Of a DNA stretch of 64,000 bases, positions 24,301 to 36,870 are shown one piece after another. Every line of letters starts with the position of its first letter. The first letter of the stretch is position 1. This stretch comes from Phalacrocorax aristotelis (lineage: Eukaryota; Chordata; Aves; Suliformes; Phalacrocoracidae), in NCBI RefSeq assembly GCF_949628215.1, contig NC_134278.1, positions 36,164,115 through 36,228,114 of the forward strand. The letters run 5' to 3'. The position numbers were made by a program, and so were the translations under genes. The notes beneath the pieces were generated by a model that worked only from the letters and a program-made list of their open reading frames with translations, searched no databases and had not been told where the DNA came from.

Positions 24301-27300
24301 TTTGTATTTGTGTGATAATACTGCCCCATAGTTATTGATCTCTGAGCAGATAATACAGCTCTCTTTCAACCAAAAAACACATATAGCAAAGGCCCTTTGA
24401 AAAGCAAATCTTCCCCTCAGAGTAAGGTGGAATCTGGGAAATTCACTGAGTATGGAAAGAGCAAATTGCAGGGAATATCCTTCTTATGTATTAATTGGGA
24501 ACAATGTTGGTATATTGTAGTACCCTTATAATAATCTAATATATTAAAAAACATTAAAATATTATGAGCTATTAAAGTCCTGATGCTGATTTGGTCTATG
24601 TATCTTTTGGCTGCCAGCCAGCATTGTTCTAATGCTGTGAAATGATATCGTTCTGGTGCGAAGATGGAAAAGTTTGAAAGCCTTGTTTTACTCTGATTCT
24701 TTTTGTCCAGGATGTGTCTTATGCCCTGTCACATTAATAAGGGGGCTGCAATGCATGCTGTAGTGTTACAAAATGTGAATATATCTCCCTTGGAGAAAAC
24801 AGGGACGATCATTTGAGAATACAACTGTTAGCTGCTCCTGGCTGTGGCTCCAGAAGCCTTCTGGTAAATCTGACTTCAAATATCAAACATTCAGCTACGT
24901 CAAGACGTATCAAATGAAAGTGCATTTATTTGGCTCCTTGGATGTACTGTATATTGAATTGTCTGGTAACTCACTAACAAATTCATATCTTGTCTTTTTA
25001 GAGAGATGGAGGAAAATAACAGGCCTCAGAGGAACTACCATTCAGAACAAGCATGTTTTCTCAGTGTTTTCTTAGAGGAGGAAACAAGGAAAAGTAAGTA
25101 GAAGCAGATGGCATTTTATTTTAGAAAACCATCTCTCAGAATTATGTCATCTAAAAACTCAGTAACTCAGGTAACTTGTCTGCTACAGAATTTATGTTTG
25201 CTATTAGGCCCATGAGCTCCCATACCTATTGCTGTGAAAGGTTTGAGAGAAATGAAGTCAGGATGTCACACCAAAGTCAGTGATATCTCATAATCAGTGA
25301 CAACAAATATTTTGTACTGTTTCTTACTGAAATCTTTCTTGACAGAGATCTAGATATCTTCTTTGACACTAAAGTCATCTTCTGGAGGAAATAAAATACC
25401 ATAAACAGAGATGGATGGTAGTATTTATCTTTATGGTGCTGAAAATTAGGAAACTGAAATGCCAGATATATTGAAATGCCAAAATTTTGATTGACTTTAA
25501 AAAACAAATTCTGGAGCATTAAAACTTTTTAATTCAATCACATAAAAAGGTCAACAGAATTTAGCTGCTCTTTAAAAAAAGAAAAAGGGCAAAAAATGTC
25601 AATGGCTTTTCTATACTTCCACAAGATTCAGCCTTTAAAAATCTTGCTTATTAATTAGGCAGCTATATCATACTTCCATAAGTTTTTGTATGCTGACACG
25701 CACAAATGAATTTAAGTTGATCTCTGTGTGTGTATGATTTTTCTGTGAGTCTTCTCTGCTTTCCCAGCACCCAGGACTTAGTCCCTCTGAAGCTGGGGCA
25801 TGGGGCCACCCTCACTGCAAGATGCAAAGAGCAAGGAGCCAGGCTTGCTGTTACAGGAGAGTAACTGCTGCTGCAGGAAGGAGGTCCCAGGAAATCACCA
25901 CCAGCCCTTCCCTGGTGGCAGCAGCCAGTTGGTTTTGTAAAGCTTAAGGACAGATGAAAGGGGCAGTTAGGCCACGGCTGTTTGTCTACCCCAGCACTGC
26001 CTGCTCCACCTGGAGTTGTCCCTGCTACCAAATGGGGACTCCAGGTAGCTTGCTGCATGGTTCTGCTAGTTCATGCAGAAAAAACTTCAGTACTTTGTGA
26101 AGAACAAGGACAAATATTCACTTTCTTTAAGATTTTTACTGTTGTGCTGCTTACATTGCAGAATTTGGTAAGACTACAAAGAAATAAGCTAAGAAGCTTC
26201 AGCTCAGGAAAGATCCAGAGAAACCTGAGGTGATGGCAATTTGTTATCCAAAAAACAGCATGGGTGAATACTGGTGAGCTAGGCTAGGGTATACAATTTA
26301 AGACAAGATCTATTTTGTCAATTGAATTTAGAAAAAAATCTAAAGAAAAAAAAAAAGAATCTTAATATTTCTTTAATAGTCTGAACTTCCCTATGACAAT
26401 ACCATGCAGACAAACACAGCACATAGATGATGGTACAAACCTCTTAACAATATCACTAAACTCCCAGCGAAAAAATAAACCAACCCAGCGACTCTATTAA
26501 CAACAAGCACTATTCAGTGTGATAGTTCCAGTAACATTTACTGAATTACATGCCTGCTAATTCTGAAAAACAGCTCTGTATGAGACAAGAATAAAAGACA
26601 TGACATACACAGTTTACATCAAAGCTTTTACTGAGGAGTAGCTGCTTCTATCCTTGCCTGGAATTCTCTCAGATAACAATGCTTGGTAAGATGCTATAAT
26701 GCTGTTTGCTGAGACCAGTTATGGTTTACATAATGATACAACCTTATTTCTGAATTTTCTGCTCCATTTATGGTGCCACAACAATAGCTAATCATCTGCC
26801 TTCACAGAGTCATTGAAATATGAAAATCTTTTGAGTCCATCACCACTCTCTGTCCTCCTCGGATGTGCCTGTGCAATGGGAGACTGCTACACATGCTTAG
26901 TATAAGCTTGTTGGGGTCCCATCACTCCAAAGTGATTCGTCATCATTGTGTCTGCTTTCAGTCAAGAGCCTATTTTTCATGGTTAGATATTTGTGTCAGA
27001 CCTGTTTGTCATATACCTAGTGTTAGAGAATATAAAGTAAGTTTAAGATACATTTCACCATGTCAGAGTCAAAAAGGGAGGAGGAATATAGAGAGCTTTC
27101 CCCACTCATAGAAGCAAGGAGTTATTAATTAGCTAGTCAAGGTCTTTGCTCTAGCAAGAGACATTTGCATCTCCAAGGAGCTGAAGTAAAAACTCTTATT
27201 TTAATTGAGAAGAATTATCAGACAGTATCTTAGATAATGAAGCAAAAGAGTAAGTTTGGAAAAAAGATTAGATCTGTCTGGGCTCCCTAGAATGTTTCAA

Positions 27301-28506
27301 AGGAGAAATTTCTTGTAAGAGACAAAACTTTGTCCCAAGGGAGGAAAAAGTAAGTATACACCATAAGACTAGCCCAGTCCTCAGGGCGTGCTGTAGATCT
27401 GCTCTGCTGGGTATGCCTTGGCCATGTTCCAGTTCTGTGTTGGGAGACCTAGGTTGTGCCCTGGTCCCCTTTGGAGCTGTGGGGATATCCCCTTAGACTC
27501 AGACGGATTAAGTAGTTTCTGAGGACAGCACAGAGAAGGTCACCAAAAGGGAAATATCATCACAGACATTAGCATTTACATGTCTAGGACAATGTAAAAC
27601 CATAAGGTTTCTGCTGCTCCTGAGAAAAGGAATCATTTTGGGGATAACAAATACTGCTGGAGTGAGGAAAAGCCCCTTTCCGGAGTAGCAGTCATCAGCT
27701 CCATTCCTCCTGTCCCTCAGGGGCAGGAGGAACAGCATGGCCAAACCCCAGAGCTGTCTTGCTATTGCTGCTTAGACTCCACCTAACTTCCACAGTGGAA
27801 GAAACCAGGCTCCGCTCGCTCAACCTTGGGATGTCAAAATTAACGTCTGCCTACTCAACTAATGAGCCTTGAGCTGGTGATTGAAAATGTATCTAGAATC
27901 CCTAGTTTCTCATTAAAAAGCCTGCTTTTGCAGATCTCAAACCATTTATGCAGCTCTTGCCTGAATTTTCTTCGTTTCTTCACTGTGCTTTTGAAGCACC
28001 GACAGTCTTCCAGCAGCAGCATCACTAATTCTGCAGATGGTGCTATTACTGCCTCTCTGTCCCTCCTCTGCCCATATAACCAAAGGGACTTTGCCTTCAC
28101 CTTAAAAGAAGATTAACCCCTTTTCCTTCAGTATCAGTCAAGGCAATCATGCTTATTTTGGGAATTCATTGATACCTCACTTTCTTAAGTGACAAATCAA
28201 TCTAGGGTGTAGATGAATCCTTTTTAAAAAGCCTTTTCTATTTGTTGTGTTGTTCTGATGAAGCTAATGTTACCAATCCCTTCCACCAGAGAGACAAAGA
28301 AGCAGCTTGCAGAGGGAAGACCAAAACAGCATAAAGGCTCGGCAGCTTCAAAGTGGGTCTGGTTATCTGCACAACACCTATGCCTGTACAGAGACTGTTA
28401 CAGAGTCCATTAGAACAGTAGTTCAGCTACTGTAGTGCTGCTTGCTGACTACAATATGATCAGAATTGCATCCCATCTAAATAAAAATACAACCATTTAT
28501 AGTGGT

Positions 28507-28571
28507 TATATATATACATATATATACACACACATATATAGATATATATATACATATATATATGTATAGTA
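28507..28571. repeat. TA/CA-rich microsatellite
   Basis: About 65 bp of TATATA with CACACA and GATATA interruptions: a compound, imperfect dinucleotide repeat. Confidence 0.92.
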
Positions 28572-31500
28572 TACAGGAACTGACAGGAATTCTCTTTATC
28601 TGTAGTTACATCAATAGCTAAAGGATAGGATACTGGGAGGTAAAGCTTGAGAATATGTAGCTTGGTTCTTCAGGATAAGATCAACAAAGCATGTACACTG
28701 CAAATAGTGCTGTCTGTGGTGATCTTTGCATCAGCTCCAGTGCTTCCTCTGAGAGGTGAGAGGCTCTTCATAATATCTCAGGAGTCAAAAGCAGAGAAAA
28801 GGTAACAAAGCAAGGGGGAGGACAGAGATGGTTAAAAGCAATTAGGAACTTCCCTACTATTCAGGAACTTGACAAAAGTTTCTTGGAGCACAGCAAAACT
28901 CCCAGTAGGAACAGCTCTGTTCTACCTGGGAATGGATTTCTGAAAAGTTGAATAGCTCTGTAAAGGTGGCTTCACAAGGTCAAAGGAATAAGAGATATCT
29001 CTAAGGAGAGCCCTGATGTTCTGTCTTACCTTACCATACTTTGTGCTCAGGCAGTGTCTTGCCCAAATACTGCATGACGACCTCAGAAAAGCAACTCTGA
29101 AGACTATAGGAGGAAACTATAGGAAGGATGTGCCTTTGGAGCTCTACTGACACATGCTGATTTCAGCATCTGCAGATAGCTTTTTTTCCCCCCCAGCTAA
29201 TTATCCATGAATTCTAAATTTAATCACCATCAAATATTTTCAGATTCTGATTAGCTCTCCTTCAAAACAATTTAAAGTAAAAATGAGCCTAAGCACATAT
29301 CCCTGGGGCTTGGGCAGGTGTCCTCTTATAGAACTAGTATAAGAATAACCTTCCTTGGTGTTTTAAACAGACCCAGATGGCTCTCTGCTGAAACAGGCAC
29401 TCTCATAATCCGTGTGGCATCTTGACTTTAGGGGAGTCAACTTTACCTGAGGGCAGTGCTTCCTACAGCACTTCAAAAATATCCCCAAGAGAAATGCCTC
29501 ACTGAGTGCTCTGACACAAGTTGTAGCCTTTTCACAAGTAGCCACTGTTTAAATGAAAAATCACAGTTAAAAAAAAAAATCAAACAAACAAAAAAAACCC
29601 CAAACACTTCAAAGCCTTGTGTCTAGATCCAGACACACAGGCTCTGAGGGCCAGAAGCACACATAGGATCAGACAATCCAGTAATTCAAAATCTGTAGTT
29701 GTAAAATATTTGGTCTGAAAGGTGAGTTCCTTAAAAATGTTGATTTAATCCTTCTAAATCTGGTTTATATCTCTACTGTCTTTGTTAATGATGCTTTAAA
29801 TATTATCAACTTAAGCTATAAACTTGGTTTGTTCCATGAAACAGACACACAAAAGCTCCAGTTTCTTTTAATCAGAAATAGGATTGGGCCATTTATATCT
29901 CTACAGACATGATTCTATAGAGATGTGTAGGGAATCGGTTATTTAAAGAGGAACAGACTGATTTAGGATGCCAGATGCTCTTTGTAGTTCAGGTTGGTTC
30001 ACTCAGGTTCAGTTATCATAGCATATGGAGTTGACGTCCAGTTTCTGGTTCACTTCATTGCTCCTCCTTAGGCACTCACAGCACATTTGGATGTCAGACA
30101 GGATGCCAGATTGTGTTTAGAAATAGCAGTGAAGGGGGTGAATAAGGAATCCTGCTCTCACCCCCATCAACAGTCAAAAAGAACCGCAGTCCAGGTTGCA
30201 GTCCTCCACTGGGACTTTACAGGAATAGGCACCATGTGATACCCTTTTCACCTTTGTTGAGTCCCCTGATGCTGTGGTCCAGGTGATCATGTTGTAGGTC
30301 TGTGCTGCCCATCCCAGCAGATGCAGTTGGCAGGCAATGTATGTCATCCCCAAAGAGAGAGCATAACCATACGTCTGCCTCCTCTGCAGACAGAGGCTTC
30401 AAGAGGGACACCACCTCTTCGTACACCCTCGTGCTGTTCAGCCTCCAAGCTGTAGACCCCTGTAGCTGTGGTGATTACTTCTAAGGGTTTCACAGAAAAA
30501 TACTTAAGAAAGGCAAGTTTGTCGCCAATAGGTTTAAACTCAGTATACACAAACCAGAAAATGTTGAGTGTCTTCACTCCAAAAAAACAGCTGAGAATCA
30601 CTGATCTAGGTCTCTTCTCAGGGCAGAAAAGCATTTTTTCTTTCATGACTTCAATACAAAAAGAAGAAAAAGGTATTGCAACTTTCCTGACACTATTGAA
30701 CTTTCTGAATGAGCAATCAATAAGGTTTCAGACAGCTTCCCTGCAAATCTGATCTCGCTGGGGAAGGAGGAGGAACTACTGTTCCCACAGACCTTTGACC
30801 CTATGCTGAAGGTCATGAGTAAGAGGACTGAGTCTGCTTTTCCCATGCCTGTAGGATTCCCTGTCCCAGCACAAGCTGCTCTTCTTCTGCACACTGCTCC
30901 TCTGCAATGCCTCAGCTCTCTGCAGAGGAGAGGCAGCTGCGCTATCGGACAGGGAACGAGAGCAAGCATGGCCAGTTTGCGGCCTTTGCTCAGAGCCTCA
31001 TGGAGCAGAAAGGCCTTGCAGATACTGCTGACCTAGCTCTGACAGTGTAGGAAAGTGGCAAAGATAGGAAAAAGTTCTGCCCTTGCAGAACAGGGCTGTC
31101 ATTGCAGATACCCAAATCCACAGTAGTATTGCGTCACAGCTCTGGTATTGTTTGAAGTTTCATGCCTTTGAAACTATGGTGCTACCACGATATGTCCATT
31201 GCCCATCATTAAGGCCTCGTCTAGAAGATGGCACTGGTGAAATGGTTTAACAGAACTTAAGACGCTAAATATTTATTTTGAAAAGAACAGTGAGATGTCT
31301 TTATAATTTTTTAATTTTGAGGCTACTTTGTCCAGATGACAACACACATGGATATAAGGTAGATAGGTTCTTGAGGTATGAAACAGGTTTTTGGTAGCCT
31401 TGCTATTAAGGGTATCTAAGATCTCAGTTTAAGAGACATACATGCATAAGGAAAGAAACATTTGCCGAACAAGCATATGTGCAACAGAGATAAGACAGAT

Positions 31501-31959
31501 AAGAGTGCTGTTGCCTCAATGCTTTAGACTCTTTTATGTCAGTGAAACTCACTCTTCACTCCAACATTTTCATCACTAGCGGTCCATCTTCCAGTGCTGT
31601 CTACAATATCCAGATGAGATTCCTCTTCCTTGCAACTTAATTTCTGCCTTTTGTGCTCAAAATCCTTTCAAGACAGCCACTAATCATTTTCTTGGTCAAA
31701 TGGAAAAACTAGTATTTAACCCATCCTATTCTTGTCTTCTCATCATCAGCAGAATATTCTCACTTGGTGTCTGTAACTTGATCTTCTCCCAGTTAACCTC
31801 CTCCCTCTGCAATTGCTCCTGTGGCAGAGCTCTGAAGTTGCTTATTCATCTTCTCCATGACCCAGCACTCAGCAGAAACTTTGCGGTCCTATTCCCTCTA
31901 TGCCTTTTGCCTGTAAATAAGGCATACTGGTGAATAAAAAATCATTTATCCTCTCTAGG

Positions 31960-32480
31960 TCAGTGACCAGCAGATTTATGACCCATCCATAGATGCCTCT
32001 CATTTAACTCAAACTAAACTAATAGTCTGTTACACTGACATTTCCTCTTAGTTCTCTGGCTTAAGCCTTTATGTGCAACATGTCCAAAGCAAAATCCTGT
32101 CTTTCTTCCCATTACCTTTAGCTTTACCACTGTATGAGATGCCACAAAGACTTACGATTGGGAATAATCTTAGAATTGACCTCCTTATTCTTGTCTACCT
32201 TGCCATTCTCCCTGCGTAACGCTTCTTCACAGGTGAAACTTATAACCGCATCACTCATTCTCTCCTTACTTGCTTCCCACAATATTCTTTTCTCTGGCTT
32301 TGACAAATACCATCTTGTGTTGCTTCTAGCCTGTCAGCTGCAAAGTTAGTTTTCTTAGCTCATTGTTTTGACTGTGCCATTCTTCTCCTTGTATTCTGTA
32401 ACAACAAACATAAGCTGCTCAGAGTGCTTTCAAGGCTGTGTGACTGATCTGTCCCCTCTCACTTACCGTATTTTCACATT
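31960..32480 (+). mobile_element. Ancient L3/CR1-like LINE relic (end of reverse-transcriptase ORF)
   Basis: Plus-orientation DNA that reads like the late part of ORF2 of the L3/CR1-like LINE common in reptiles. AACATGTCCAAAGCAAAATC is followed by TTCTCTGGCTTTGACAAATA, a stretch matching the LINE's GCTGCAAAG...TAGCTC...TTTGAC segment, and then CAAACATAAGCTGCT with CTTTCAAGG. A broken frame at 32134-32349 still encodes ILFSGFDKYH, close to the family's LLFSGLDKY. Frameshifts and stops show it is long dead. It was recognised from memory of the family, and the edges are approximate. Confidence 0.65.
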
Positions 32481-35400
32481 TAAAGGCCACATTCATGTAA
32501 GCAACCTTACCCCAGACTTCCCCCTCCACACCCCACCTAAATATATATATTTCAATTATCTATTGATATCTGCAGCCAGATTGCTAGCAACTGAACATCA
32601 AAACCTGGCTTGCTTGGTCTTTTCTGCAGGCTGATGCGGGGAACCACCTTTTCCACCTCATCTACAAGCCATGTGGCATCAGACTGGGCAAGCCAAAGGC
32701 TGTGATGAGAATTATTAAAGAATGATATGAATGCTTCAATAGGCCAGTCATAGTAAAAATTTGCTGATCTAATCTCAAAAAAAAAAAAACAAACCCAAAA
32801 CATAATCCTGACATTTCCAGCTGTGGTATATATTTTCTTGTTGTTGCCCAAAGAAGTCAGACGTATTCTTACCTGAGAAGCCTGCTTTGTACCATGCAAG
32901 TGAGTGAGAGTTTCACTGTCCAGACCTCTCCCAGAGCCAATAACCATCAGATTGTCCCACACTTTAAGCCTTCTTTTATTATTTACCTTTATTGGAACAA
33001 GTTCATTCCAGTCATCAGAACTCCATTCCCCTCCACCAGCTCTCAGTTTTCAGTATTTCCCCTGGTTTAAGCACAGGGTGTCTTTCCAGTGATACAAATT
33101 AAGCCTTCCATTGACTCAGTGGGAGTAGCTGTTTCTCTAGCTGATAATTACAAAACCAAATGATGAATGCAAATGACAAAAAGTTAAAATAATTTTATGT
33201 TACATGGAAAAAAATAAGAAAAGCAATATCTCAATAGAAAGGGGGTTCTTTATTAATAGGCATAGTTCTAATTGAAATTAAAATAAGGAAAGATTTAATT
33301 TAAGAACTGTACAGAGATAGAAAGAAAGGACTGGCCAGGGCTAAATGCAATCAAAGAGAGATCAGAAGAAAAGTAAACTGTAAGTACTGACACTAAGAAA
33401 AAAAATAACAAAATTGTATAAGCCATCTGTTTCTTGCACCTACTCAGAGTTTGATTCATGGGCAGAGGTACATTAAGGAGAATATTGTCACCCTTTCCTG
33501 TCTGTATTTTGCACGTCTAGAACACAAATTCTTCACTATAGAGTTTTTATCTACCATAGACCTTCTATCGCAGTTTTTGAGGGAGGCGTAGCAGCTAGCA
33601 AAATACGAGTGCTATCAATGAATTCCAAAACAAGGCATTTTACTCACTGACAAAATATTTCCTCTTTTGGTTTTGGTGTGTGCGTGTATTCTGGCTGCAA
33701 TATGTTGTTGTCCAAGTAATTATTTTCAGATAACATCCTGAATGTTTCTTTAAACTCTCATTTATTCTTTTTTTCTTACCAAAAGATAGACAATATCTTC
33801 TTTTCCATTTCTTTCAACCCTCATACTCTGCACAGATAGTTACTAACACTGCTCTTCTATTAGTGAGAAGGGAAAGCCCTTTTGGCTTTTTTCTGTGGCT
33901 CCAGATTCATGAGTTTGGCTCTTCCCAGGAATGCACACTGTACACCCAACTGACAAGAGGCATATGGCCATGCAGGCTGTGCAGTCAAGGGGATCTAAAT
34001 ATGATTCTGGCATAGCACTCTATCATCACTACTGACTGCAAAAACTGGCACAGCAGATCAACAACGTTTTGATGGGTGGACTTTTGACCTTATACTCCTG
34101 TGGCCCTTAAAATCTCCGCTTGAAATTTGGTCCCCAGCTGGGCTACTCCCTGTGATAATGTACAGAAGAGGACTGGAAACATCAAAAGATTTTGCGGTCA
34201 TAATAAATAAAGTGTTGGAGACAAAGAAGACACATAGAGATCAAAGGTGACATTATGACTCTCACAGTATTCCTCAAAGATGGGATTGGTGCACAGTTAA
34301 CCCCCAATGCACCATTACCCCAAAGTTACAGGTTACTGTCATGTCTGGTCTCAGTTAAAAGCCATAGGGGAACCCACCAGCTTTTTACTGCCTCCCAGAT
34401 TTTTACTGCCTGTCAGAGAATTTCACTAGTCATCACTGGTCCCAAGAAGGCATTCCTTGCTCTCCTTCATCTCATGATAAACTGCCATGGAACATCTTTG
34501 AGCATTTATCCTACTGCTCTTTAGATAAGACAAACACAATGTACTGGATAACTGAGCAGTTTTTCAAAGTGTCCAGTGCCACAGTTTTAAGATTTGTACC
34601 GAGCTGGGGTAAGGAATGCTTTGCTGTATGTCAGATGACTCGCCAGATTTATTGCTAGACAAGATTACAGATTAAAAGAAAGTTATTTGAGGAACTTAGG
34701 GTTTTGGTCATGGAATAAAGTTACAAAAGATAAAATGACAATGGCATAATTAAGATTACACTTAACAATACACGACTCCCTAACTGAGTTCAACAGCAGC
34801 TATGCTTTACCTCATTTTCTCTTAGATTTAGTTGGAAATTTATCTGCTGCTGTTGAGTTAAGATGGGATGATTTTGTCATGATGGCTTTCGTATCTGCCA
34901 CAGGCCTTCCTTCCCCACATTCACGCCAGCTTGGGCATGGAAGAGCACAGGACAAAGGCTGAGAGCCCCTTTCTGACTCATCTCAAAGCAGAATGTCTCA
35001 TCTCTGGAAGAAAGCTTTCCTTCTCTCTGCTTCTGAGTGATGCCTCACAGTACTGAGGAACAAGGAATTACTTTATTCTCCCCCCACCTCTCCTCCCAAG
35101 GCTTCCATGATGAAGACTGCCACTGTATCTCTGAATTAGCACATTCAACCTGACTGTTTAACAATCACCTTAAAACACAGACATAAATGAATGCATACAG
35201 GAAATATTATACATACTATTTCTTTTTAGATCTCTTGGTCTTATTCTGAATTAATAAAAATAGGTAACAATTTGAGCAATGCAGATCCAACTGCATGCTT
35301 TTGGTTGCATGGGTTTTCTTCTACCATATCAAGTTGTATTTGTATTGCTGTGTACAGTATGTGGTTAATGTGTATATATGAAAAATAACGATCAGTGGAT

Positions 35401-36769
35401 GAAAAGGATTGCTTCTCTAGACTGCCCTATTGAATAGGAGTACTCTCAGTGGATTTGTGATTCACTGATGGTTTAGTCAAACACAGAAATCCCAGTGAAG
35501 TGTCTTTACTTACTGTCTAGGCCAAGCGAAGAACTACACCAGCTTAACACCCAGAGGAGAGTAGCATTTCAAAAGCGATAGGGAACAGGTAATAATTCTG
35601 TCAGGAAGTAACAAAGGTGTTGAGGATGAAGCGGCTGCTGGGAATGACAGGAACTTTTCTAACTCCAAAGAGTTAGACCTGACTGTGAAGTCCAGATCCA
35701 TATCTGGAATACACAGAAAAAGTGGGACCTGACACTTCTGGAGTTTGACATAAGGCAAGTGGATCCCAGCCCTTGGCAAGGATGGTTGTGAGTCTCCTGG
35801 CTGAAACGTTCAGGGTAAGGAAGAGCATTAAAGCTTATTGAAGTAACCAGGAAGTATGGAGCTATTTCCTTGCACATTTGCACACATGTATTTTTGTAAA
35901 GCTTCTTCCACTCTGTTGTCTAATGTTAACGTATGTATAAAAATACTTCTGTTTAACTTGACTTAAAGGGTTTTAAAGGTAACTCTTTAATGACAACACA
36001 TTTCATTCCTCTAGCTTTGACGTACCTCAAAATCAGGGTCCTGGGACTCTTTAGGGATGATTTGAGAGCTTGTAACCAAGAAAACATAGTTAAGAAAACT
36101 CTGTAGCATACAACAAGGTAGAGGAGAGCGTGCACAGACCCTGGGAGACCTGAGACAGCATGTGGCCCTCACACCTGAAGACCACTGGCAGCGCTATAGC
36201 GTTTCAAGCTAGAGGACTAGTGGACTGCTCTGCCTGGTAATGAAGCAGGCCTGAACTTTCCATCACTTTGTGCAGTAAAGATATGGATTTCTGCACACAT
36301 TTGGGTTCTGGTATCACCTGTATTTTGCTGTTTCTCTGTCAGACTGTAGGTAAATCACCAGCTGCTCCCATCATCATTTTGCACTCTACCCTGAAACATG
36401 GAAAAGGGCAGCTCACGGCAGAGAATTCACTTTGTGGCACACAGAAGAGGGATGTGACAGGAATTGAAAAGAGCACTGTGGGTTCTGAACCTTTAGGTCT
36501 GGCTGGCAACAGGCCAGAAAACAACAACATCACCTGAAAGCCAAAAGGATTAAAAATCCAGTCTGCCATCCTACATCACGTTTTCTGCAACTGTGGATGG
36601 GGTGGGAGGCTGCAACTTTAATAATTTTTGTTTCTGAAACATTAAGGGCCAAATCACATGAGTACTTGATGAATTCCTATTCCCTTGGAAGTCGGCTCTC
36701 CTAGGACTGACACAAACATGTTCTGAGAAGTATTAGGATGATAATAATGCTTGTTTCCCCAAAGGAAGA
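32481..36769. other. Intergenic DNA, no gene confirmed
   Basis: A minus-strand open frame at 32552-32962 (136 codons) contains a good donor-like site (CAGGTAAGAA, about 32872) and, 110 bp on, a pyrimidine tract with an AG, so it could include two short exons; the product is unrecognised. The rest (33.0-36.7 kb) is AT-rich and featureless by eye. Confidence 0.5.
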
Positions 36770-36870
36770 AAACTGGTATCATTGTCTTCCTTAACAGAGG
36801 GGATCTAAGGCATAGAGTAACTCAGGGACATTTAGCAGGTCAAAACCAAACCAGTCTTTCTTCTGCTCCC
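36770..36870 (+). mobile_element. MIR-like ancient SINE relic
   Basis: CATTGTCTTCCTTAACAGAG, then GATCTAAGGCATAGAGTAAC and TCAGGGAC parallel the MIR core (CCATTTTACAGATGAGGAAACTGAGGCACAGAG, then the AAGTGACTTGCCCAAGG region) with many substitutions. Such amniote-wide relics persist at low density in bird genomes. Identification is by eye only. Confidence 0.4.

Larger units (their letters stand above)
13671..31959. other. Long intergenic desert, no gene recognised
   Basis: Over 18 kb of AT-rich sequence with scattered GC-richer patches (about 17.6-18.0, 21.5-21.8, 23.3-23.6, 25.7-26.0 and 27.4-27.8 kb). Open frames stay under 170 codons; the largest (13792-14292, minus) has no recognised domain. 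A frameshifted pair of minus-strand frames at 30217-30646 has somewhat protein-like composition but is unidentified. No tRNA or rRNA genes or known repeats were seen other than the microsatellite at 28.5 kb. Confidence 0.6.
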
